Source: an uncultured Ruminococcus sp. (GTDB taxonomy: Bacteria; Bacillota; Clostridia; Oscillospirales; CAG-272). Taken from it: a stretch of 44,667 nt of DNA. Each line of letters begins with the position of its first letter. Positions within the stretch are counted from its first letter, which is position 1. The stretch is taken from the NCBI GenBank assembly GCA_902778145.1, contig CACYWW010000025.1, positions 1 to 44,667 of the forward strand, in the 5' to 3' direction. The position numbers were made by a program, and so were the translations under genes. This document shows positions 39,658 through 44,667 of the stretch, one piece after another. The notes beneath the pieces are model-generated. The model was not told the DNA's origin. It saw only the letters and a program-made list of their open reading frames with translations, and did no database searches.

Positions 39658-40412
39658 AAAAGGAAGATATAAGATACGGCGAAAGCTGTGTTTTCGAGGG
39701 GATGACGTCCATATCCGCGGTGCTTACGTCGGACTCGACGGACAGACGGATAATCCGCGTCCTCTATGACGCGGAACGTGCGCGGAAGCTCGCGCGGCCG
39801 CTTTCCTTCCTCAGAAGAAAAGCGGAGGAGAGGGGATTTGAAATAGTCGAAAGCGACGCGGAAACGGTGTCGTCGCTCTCCGTAGGGAACAGCCACGGCG
39901 GTATCATCGCTGAATGCACCGGGCGTACCGTCCCGGAGCTTACGAAGGATCTGATCGCCGACGGCGGATTTTACGTGTATATCGACGGCGTCGAGGATCC
40001 GTATAATTTCGGATACGCGCTCCGCTCGCTTTACGCCGCCGGCGCCGACGCGGTCATCCTTCCCGAACGAAACTGGATGACGGCGGCGGGCGTCGTATGC
40101 CGTTCGTCCGCCGGAGCGTCCGAGCTTATGCCGCTTTACACGGCGCCTTCGGAAATGTGCGGACTTTTCAGGGAAAGGGGATATAAGATCCTCTGCGCCG
40201 ATAAGGAGAGATCCGTCTCCGTGTACGATACGGACTGTAAAAAACCGCTTCTTCTCGTCGTCGGAGGAGAGAAGCGCGGGATAACGAGAGACCTGCTCGA
40301 CGAAGCTGACGCGGTCGTTCACATCGATTACGGCAGACCCTTCAAGGCATCGCTTTCGGCGGCGTCCGCCGCGGCGGTGCTTGGATTTGAGATAATGAGG
40401 CAGAACAGATGA
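39654..40412 (+). CDS. TrmH/SpoU-family RNA 2'-O-methyltransferase
   Basis: This 252-residue protein has an N-terminal L30-like substrate-binding region (about 1-90) and the SPOUT methyltransferase knot: motif 1 DPYNFGYALRSLYAAGAD near 115-132, motif 2 VVGGEKRGI near 202-210 and motif 3 near 230-240. Motif 3 carries ASLSAASAAAV where family members usually have an Asn (SLNVSVA), so a catalytic or cofactor-contact residue differs. It probably methylates rRNA or tRNA. The target is unknown. Confidence 0.88.
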   Translation: MKKEDIRYGESCVFEGMTSISAVLTSDSTDRRIIRVLYDAERARKLARPLSFLRRKAEERGFEIVESDAETVSSLSVGNSHGGIIAECTGRTVPELTKDLIADGGFYVYIDGVEDPYNFGYALRSLYAAGADAVILPERNWMTAAGVVCRSSAGASELMPLYTAPSEMCGLFRERGYKILCADKERSVSVYDTDCKKPLLLVVGGEKRGITRDLLDEADAVVHIDYGRPFKASLSAASAAAVLGFEIMRQNR

Positions 40413-41437
40413 GATATCTTGTCGCGATGAGCGGCGGCGTCGACAGCTCGGCGGCGGCGCTGATACTGAAGTCACGCGGGCACGAGGTCGAAGGCGGGAT
40501 AATGAGGCTCGCGCCGGGAGGCGACGGCTCCGATATCGAGTCGGCGAGGGCGGTATGCCGCACGCTCGGCATCAGACTTCACGTGTTCGATCTGAGAGAC
40601 CTTTTCGAGCGGACGGTCATTACGCCGTTCTGCGAGAACTATCTTGAATGCCGGACCCCGAATCCGTGCGTTTTCTGCAACAGACATCTGAAATTCGGTG
40701 CGTTCGCGGCGATCTCAGCGGATCTCGGCTTTGACGGAATGGCGACCGGCCATTACGCCGGCATCGTCTCAAAGGACGGGAGATACGCGGTCAGCTCCGG
40801 CGCGTGTCCCGAAAAGGATCAGTCGTATTTTCTGTGGGACGTGCCGCAGGAGGCGCTTTCGAGGGTGGTGTTCCCGCTGAAGGACATGAGATCGAAGGAC
40901 GAGGTCAGGGCGCTCGCCGCGTCCGCCGGGCTTCCGTCGGCGAGCCGGAGCGACTCTCAGGACATCTGCTTCGTGCGGGACGGGGACTACGCCTCCTTCA
41001 TACTCGGACACACGGGAAGAAAACAGCCCGAGGGCGATTTCACCGACAGCGAGGGGAGGATCCTCGGACGCCACAGGGGACTTCTGAATTATACCGTCGG
41101 TCAGCGCAGATATCTGAACGTCGCGGCGGGACACAGGATATACGTCACCGGCTTCGATCCCGGAAAAAATACCGTGATACTCGGGGAGGATAAGGAGCTG
41201 TATAAGACGCGTATCCGCGCTTCGGGCGTGAGGATGCAGCTTTATCCGCGGGTTGACGGGATGAGCCTCGACGTGAAGATCCGCTTCGGAAAGAACACCG
41301 CGCGGGCGGCCGTCACGGCGGAGGACGGCGGCGGCGCCGATATAATCTTCGATCAGCCGCAGAAAGCGCCGACGCCGGGTCAGTCGGTAGTGTTTTACGA
41401 CGGAAATACGGTAGTGGGCGGCGGCTTTATTTGTTAA
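40409..41437 (+). CDS. mnmA: tRNA-specific 2-thiouridylase
   Basis: This 342-residue enzyme adds sulfur to U34 of Lys, Glu and Gln tRNAs. The PP-loop SGGVDSS lies at 8-14, the catalytic nucleophile Cys87 in NPCVFCN, and the persulfide Cys187 in QDICFV. The C-terminal beta-barrel domain is complete. Length is slightly below the usual 355-370. It overlaps the SpoU gene by four bases and ends the operon. Confidence 0.95.
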   Translation: MRYLVAMSGGVDSSAAALILKSRGHEVEGGIMRLAPGGDGSDIESARAVCRTLGIRLHVFDLRDLFERTVITPFCENYLECRTPNPCVFCNRHLKFGAFAAISADLGFDGMATGHYAGIVSKDGRYAVSSGACPEKDQSYFLWDVPQEALSRVVFPLKDMRSKDEVRALAASAGLPSASRSDSQDICFVRDGDYASFILGHTGRKQPEGDFTDSEGRILGRHRGLLNYTVGQRRYLNVAAGHRIYVTGFDPGKNTVILGEDKELYKTRIRASGVRMQLYPRVDGMSLDVKIRFGKNTARAAVTAEDGGGADIIFDQPQKAPTPGQSVVFYDGNTVVGGGFIC

Positions 41438-41453
41438 GAATGTATAGAATATC

Positions 41454-41501
41454 AAAATTGCAATTTTCTCACTTGACAAATTGCAATTTTTGTTATATAA
41501 T
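41454..41501 (+). promoter_or_regulatory. serC-serA promoter with two copies of one palindrome
   Basis: TTGACA (41473-41478) and TATAAT (41496-41501) are separated by 17 bases. A perfect palindrome, AAAATTGCAATTTT, lies at 41454-41467, and the same core AAATTGCAATTT recurs at 41478-41489 between the -35 and -10 boxes. Their centres are 23 bases apart, about two helical turns. This is the arrangement expected for a repressor with paired operators. Confidence 0.75.
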
Positions 41502-41532
41502 ACATGAAAATACCGCAGATTTGAAAGGAAAT

Positions 41533-42621
41533 ATGAAAGTGAGAGTGTATAATTTTTCCGCGGGGCCTTCCATGCTTCCGCTCCCGGTGCTTGAAAAAGC
41601 AGCGTCCGAGCTTGTTGAATACGGCGATTCCGGAATGTCGGTCATGGAGATGAGCCACAGATCGAAGCCGTATGATAAGATAATAACCGGCGCGGAGGCG
41701 TCCCTCCGTTCCGTAATGAAGATACCCGACAACTATAAGGTCCTGTTCCTTCAGGGCGGCGCTTCGCTTCAGTTCTGCTCGGTGCCGCTGAACCTGATGG
41801 TCAACAAAAAAGCGGATTACGTCCTCTCCGGCCAGTTCTCCACAAAAGCCTTCAAGGAGGCGCAGAAGTACGGAGACGCCGCAGCGATAGCCTCGTCAAA
41901 GGATAAGAACTTCACGTACATACCGCAGATCAGCCGCTCGGATATAAGAGAGGGCGCGGATTATCTGCACGTGTGCTTCAATAACACTATATACGGTACG
42001 AAATTCAACTACATCCCGGACACGGGAGACGTTCCGCTCGTCGCCGATATGTCGTCCTGCATCCTGTCGGAGCCGGTCGACGTTTCGAAATTCGGTCTTA
42101 TCTACGCGGGAGCGCAGAAGAACGTCGCGCCCGCCGGTCTCACTATTGTCATAGTGCGCGAGGATCTGATCGGTCACGCGCGTGAGGACATCCCCGCCGT
42201 CATGGATTATAAGATACAGGCGGATAACGGATCCATGTACAACACGCCTCCCTGCTGGCCGATATATATCGCCGGTATGGTCTTCGACTGGGTCGCGGAG
42301 ATGGGCGGACTCGAGGCGATGAAGGCGTATAACGAAAAGAAAGCCGCGGTGCTGTACGACTATCTCGACAGCCAGAGCTATTATATCGCGCCGGTGGAGA
42401 AGGAATACCGCTCGATGATGAACGTAACGTTCGTCACGGGAGACGCCGAGCTTGACGCGAAATTCGCGTCTGAGGCGGCGGCAGCCGGACTTAAAAATGT
42501 TAAGGGACACCGTTCCGTCGGTGGCATGAGAGCCTCGATCTACAACGCCATGCCGATCGAAGGCGTCAAAACGCTCGTCGCGTTCATGGAAAAATTCGCA
42601 AAGGAAAATCCGAAGGGGTAA
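41533..42621 (+). CDS. serC: Phosphoserine aminotransferase
   Basis: This 362-residue PLP enzyme converts 3-phosphohydroxypyruvate and glutamate to phosphoserine. The N-terminal NFSAGPSMLP signature is at 7-16, and Lys196 in AGAQKNVAPAG is the PLP lysine. The C-terminus holds the family KGHRSVGGMRAS motif. I use ATG 41533 (AAAGGAAAT upstream); GTG 41539 is possible. The open frame extends back to 41431 through the promoter. serA follows two bases after the stop. Confidence 0.94.
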   Translation: MKVRVYNFSAGPSMLPLPVLEKAASELVEYGDSGMSVMEMSHRSKPYDKIITGAEASLRSVMKIPDNYKVLFLQGGASLQFCSVPLNLMVNKKADYVLSGQFSTKAFKEAQKYGDAAAIASSKDKNFTYIPQISRSDIREGADYLHVCFNNTIYGTKFNYIPDTGDVPLVADMSSCILSEPVDVSKFGLIYAGAQKNVAPAGLTIVIVREDLIGHAREDIPAVMDYKIQADNGSMYNTPPCWPIYIAGMVFDWVAEMGGLEAMKAYNEKKAAVLYDYLDSQSYYIAPVEKEYRSMMNVTFVTGDAELDAKFASEAAAAGLKNVKGHRSVGGMRASIYNAMPIEGVKTLVAFMEKFAKENPKG

Positions 42622-42624
42622 GCG

Positions 42625-43809
42625 ATGTATAATATAAAGCTGCTTAACAAGATCTCCAAAAACGGCACCGACGTTTTTGATGAAAAATACGTATACGGCG
42701 AGAACGTGGAGGATCCGGACGCCATACTCGTCCGCTCCGCCGCGATGCACGACATGCGGTTCGGCGAAAAGCTGCTCGCCATAGCGCGCGCCGGCGCCGG
42801 AGTCAACAACATACCGACAGCCCGCTGCGCCGACGAAGGCATAGTCGTTTTCAACACTCCGGGCGCCAACGCGAACGCCGTCAAGGAGCTTGTCATAGCC
42901 GGCATGCTGCTCGCCGCGAGAGACGTCGTCGGCGGTATCGAATGGGTGCGTGAGAACGCCGCCGATCCCGATATCGCAAAGTCGGTGGAGAAGAACAAAT
43001 CGAAATTCGCAGGCTCGGAGCTGCGCGGAAAGAAGCTCGGCGTCATAGGCCTGGGCGCGATAGGCGGCCCGCTTTCCAACACCGCCCGTCACTTCGGCAT
43101 GGAGGTCTACGGCTGCGACCCGTATATAACGATCGACGCGGCGTGGAATATCTCCCGCGACGTGAAGAGAGTGAAAACGAACGAGGAGATATTCAGAACG
43201 TGCGACTACATAACGCTGCACGTGCCGCTCGTAAAGAACGCGGATCCCTCCAAATCCACCGAGAAAATGATCGGAGCCGAGGCTTTCTCGATGATGAAGG
43301 ACGGGGTCATACTCCTCAACTTCGCGCGTGACGCCCTCGTCGATGACGACGCGCTCGCCGCGGCGATAGAGTCCGGCAAGGTCGCGAGATACGTCACCGA
43401 CTTCCCGAACGCGAAGACCGCGGGGATGAAGAACGTCATCGCCATCCCGCATCTCGGCGCCTCCACCGAGGAATCCGAGGACAACTGCGCGGTCATGGCG
43501 GCGCACGAGCTCAAGGATTACATAGAGAACGGAAATATAAAGAACAGCGTCAACTTCCCGGACGCGTCGCTTCCGCAGAGCGGCGACTACCGCCTCTGTG
43601 TGCTTCATAAGAACGAGCCCGGTATCGTCGCAAAGCTCGCGACCGTCGTCGCGGACGAAAAGCTGAACATAGCGAACATGATAAACAAGAGCAAGGGAGA
43701 ATACGCCTATACGATCATCGAGATCAACGGCTCGCTCCCGAAGACCTCGGTCGAAAAGGTCGCGTCACTCGAAAATATCATAAGGACGAGAGTCATAGAA
43801 AAAGCGTAA
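42625..43809 (+). CDS. serA: D-3-phosphoglycerate dehydrogenase with ACT domain
   Basis: This 394-residue NAD enzyme starts serine synthesis. The Rossmann motif GVIGLGAIGG is near 139-148, and the catalytic His lies in PHLGASTEES near 275. A C-terminal ACT domain (about 318-394) suggests feedback control by serine. Although annotated by order after serC, it acts before it in the pathway. A terminator follows at once. Confidence 0.92.
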   Translation: MYNIKLLNKISKNGTDVFDEKYVYGENVEDPDAILVRSAAMHDMRFGEKLLAIARAGAGVNNIPTARCADEGIVVFNTPGANANAVKELVIAGMLLAARDVVGGIEWVRENAADPDIAKSVEKNKSKFAGSELRGKKLGVIGLGAIGGPLSNTARHFGMEVYGCDPYITIDAAWNISRDVKRVKTNEEIFRTCDYITLHVPLVKNADPSKSTEKMIGAEAFSMMKDGVILLNFARDALVDDDALAAAIESGKVARYVTDFPNAKTAGMKNVIAIPHLGASTEESEDNCAVMAAHELKDYIENGNIKNSVNFPDASLPQSGDYRLCVLHKNEPGIVAKLATVVADEKLNIANMINKSKGEYAYTIIEINGSLPKTSVEKVASLENIIRTRVIEKA

Positions 43810-43815
43810 ACAAAA

Positions 43816-43836
43816 GCCCCGGAGACCGGGGCTTTT
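43816..43836 (+). terminator. Terminator after serA
   Basis: GCCCCGG (43816-43822) pairs with CCGGGGC (43826-43832) around an AGA loop, followed by TTTT. Confidence 0.9.
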
Positions 43837-43865
43837 CAAATCTTTCGGAAAGGGAGCCGGCTGAT

Positions 43866-44075
43866 ATGCAGGAAAAGACGATCAAAAAATTCGGCGGAAG
43901 GATCATCGGATATATAATGACCGACGCCGCGGGCAATAAAACGGTGACGGATTTCAACAGACGCATACTCGGCTATTACGACGCCCGGCGCGACGAGACG
44001 ATGGATTTTTACAAGCGCGTGATCGCGTACGGCGATATCAGCGGAGTTTTTTTCAAGGATGAGATAAAGTTGTAA
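43866..44075 (+). CDS. Small protein with repeated RIxGYxD motif, unknown function
   Basis: This 69-residue protein is built from three similar units of about 17 residues: GRIIGYIMTD, RRILGYYDAR and KRVIAYGDIS, each followed by a charged turn and DF. GGGAG precedes the ATG by nine bases. No signal peptide is visible. I have seen comparable short proteins in Firmicutes but know no function. It follows the serA terminator, so it needs its own promoter, or reads through. Confidence 0.75.
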   Translation: MQEKTIKKFGGRIIGYIMTDAAGNKTVTDFNRRILGYYDARRDETMDFYKRVIAYGDISGVFFKDEIKL

Positions 44076-44082
44076 TGTCGCA

Positions 44083-44492
44083 GGAAAATGATGAGTTCCG
44101 CTGACGCGGAACATGATGAGCGCTTACGCGCATGATGATCGGCTCCGCCGGATGATGAGTGCCTCCGGCACATTCTGCGGAGCTCATCTCATCATTTTGC
44201 GGTAAAGCCGCAAATCATCATTGCGACCAAAGGGAGCATCATCATTTGTCCAAATCATCATTGCGACCAAAGGGAGCATCATCATTTGTCCGAAGGACAA
44301 TCATCATTCAATGATGGACTCCGCTTGCGCGGAACATGATAAGCGCTCACGCGCATGATGATCGGCTCCGCCGAATGATGAGTTCCGCTTGCGCGGAACA
44401 TGATGAGCGCTCACGCGCATGATGATCGGCTCCGCCGGATGATGAGTTCCGCTGACGCGGAACATGATGAGCGCTTACGCGCATGATGATCG
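44083..44492 (+). repeat. Hairpin array with ATGATGA spacers
   Basis: Short stems alternate with ATGATGA/ATGATGATC: GTTCCGC-TGAC-GCGGAAC (44095-44112), GCGC-TTAC-GCGC (44120-44131), GGC-TCC-GCC (44141-44149) and GTGCC-TCC-GGCAC. The three-stem set recurs at 44313, 44377 and 44441 with an exact 64-base period. In the middle (about 44181-44306) the spacer is inverted (TCATCAT) and new stems appear (TTGCGG/CCGCAA and TTTGTCC/GGACAA). No gene lies in 44076-44652. Confidence 0.88.
44211..44290 (+). repeat. Exact 40-base tandem duplication inside the hairpin array
   Basis: Bases 44211-44250 are repeated without change at 44251-44290. The unit contains the inverted spacer TCATCAT twice around GCGACCAAAGGGAGC and ends in TTTGTC; only the second copy is followed by the matching GGACAA arm. 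Confidence 0.9.
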
Positions 44493-44511
44493 GGATCCGC
44501 GGTACAAATCT

Positions 44512-44538
44512 CCCGCTTGCGCCGATATGCGGCAAAAA
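44512..44538 (+). repeat. Short repeat shared with the ASCH-gene terminator region
   Basis: CCCGCTTGCGCCG, two variable bases, then TGCGGCAAAAA matches 13940-13966 almost exactly. There the element leads into the ASCH terminator; here it is followed by a degenerate continuation. Confidence 0.6.
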
Positions 44539-44594
44539 CCGACTGAAATAAGGATAAACTTTCCTTATCTGAACAGAACCGTTAAAAACGGACA

Positions 44595-44623
44595 TTGAAA
44601 AAAAGAACCTCCTATGGTATAAT
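44595..44623 (+). promoter_or_regulatory. Promoter of the gene cut by the window end, within a dyad
   Basis: TTGAAA (44595-44600) and TATAAT (44618-44623) are separated by 17 bases. AACCTCCTATGGTAT (44606-44620) is the near-perfect reverse complement of ATACCGTAGGAGGTT (44633-44647), linking the -10 region to the Shine-Dalgarno site. Confidence 0.75.
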
Positions 44624-44652
44624 GAAGAAAAAATACCGTAGGAGGTTTTGAT

Positions 44653-44667
44653 ATGGCCAGAAGTTAT
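44653..44667 (+). CDS. 5' end of a gene truncated by the window edge
   Basis: ATG 44653 with AGGAGG (44640-44645) seven bases upstream opens a frame encoding MARSY before the sequence ends. Five codons do not allow a family call. Confidence 0.6.

Noticed and set aside
41896-43608. 570-codon minus-strand frame under serC-serA
   Set aside because: Its composition (Arg, His, Val, Asp) is that of a reverse-complement shadow; serC and serA on the other strand are certain.
44083-44492. CRISPR array
   Set aside because: The constant part is only 7-9 bases, the intervening segments are palindromes rather than unique 30-base spacers, and no cas gene is present.

Overview
This 44.7 kb window is chromosomal DNA from a GC-rich member of the Clostridia (Bacillota), most likely an anaerobic gut or rumen commensal. 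The signs are strong TTGACA/TATAAT promoters and GGAGG Shine-Dalgarno sites, a glmS ribozyme before glmS, an electron-bifurcating NfnAB pair, a BspA-type leucine-rich-repeat lipoprotein, a CwlD-like spore-cortex amidase, a type II pantothenate kinase, and the speA-speE-speB-CASDH-nspC polyamine operon. Lineage is inferred from gene content; no 16S gene is present.

Layout. 0.1-3.2 kb, minus strand: a Crp-family regulator translationally coupled to a taurine/nitrate-type ABC transporter (binding lipoprotein, permease, ATPase). 3.4-6.5 kb, plus strand: coaW, a HAD phosphatase, an alpha/beta hydrolase and a DUF3267 membrane zincin. 6.5-12.5 kb, minus strand: the polyamine operon, behind a leader of about 310 nt that ends in an intrinsic terminator just before the speA ribosome binding site. 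12.6-13.5 kb: tRNA-Arg(CCU) followed by three copies of a multi-hairpin repeat, then an ASCH-domain gene. 14-16.2 kb, minus strand: two small membrane proteins and the BspA-like lipoprotein. 16.3-20.6 kb, plus strand: a HerA-like ATPase, an AlkD-like DNA glycosylase gene broken by a one-base frameshift, the glmS ribozyme and glmS. 20.6-30.8 kb, minus strand: a GH39-like glycosidase, nfnB/nfnA, a conserved lipoprotein of unknown function, an AT-richer M16 peptidase pair, a GH106-like glycosidase and a lipoprotein. 30.9-33.4 kb, plus strand: a PII-like protein with a CPA2 antiporter, and a NYN-domain protein whose only well-placed start is AUA. 33.5-36.7 kb, minus strand: a two-component system and a tyrosine recombinase. 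36.9-44.1 kb, plus strand: a membrane protein, a structured leader, then cwlD-like amidase, radA, SpoU methyltransferase, mnmA, serC, serA and a small repeat protein. The window closes with a dense hairpin array and the first codons of a further gene.

How the genes work together. The polyamine operon encodes arginine to agmatine to putrescine, followed by two alternative routes to spermidine (aminopropyl transfer, and the carboxyspermidine route). serC and serA form two steps of serine synthesis behind a promoter with two copies of one palindrome. The cwlD-radA-SpoU-mnmA genes overlap and are probably co-transcribed.

The least explained material is regulatory and intergenic: the speA leader, the three-way-junction leader before the amidase, the twin palindromes at serC, and hairpin arrays in which short stems alternate with a constant spacer (GATGAAATC near the tRNA, ATGATGA at the right end). 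None is identified as a known system here. All coordinates, motifs and pairings were read by eye, without database searches.
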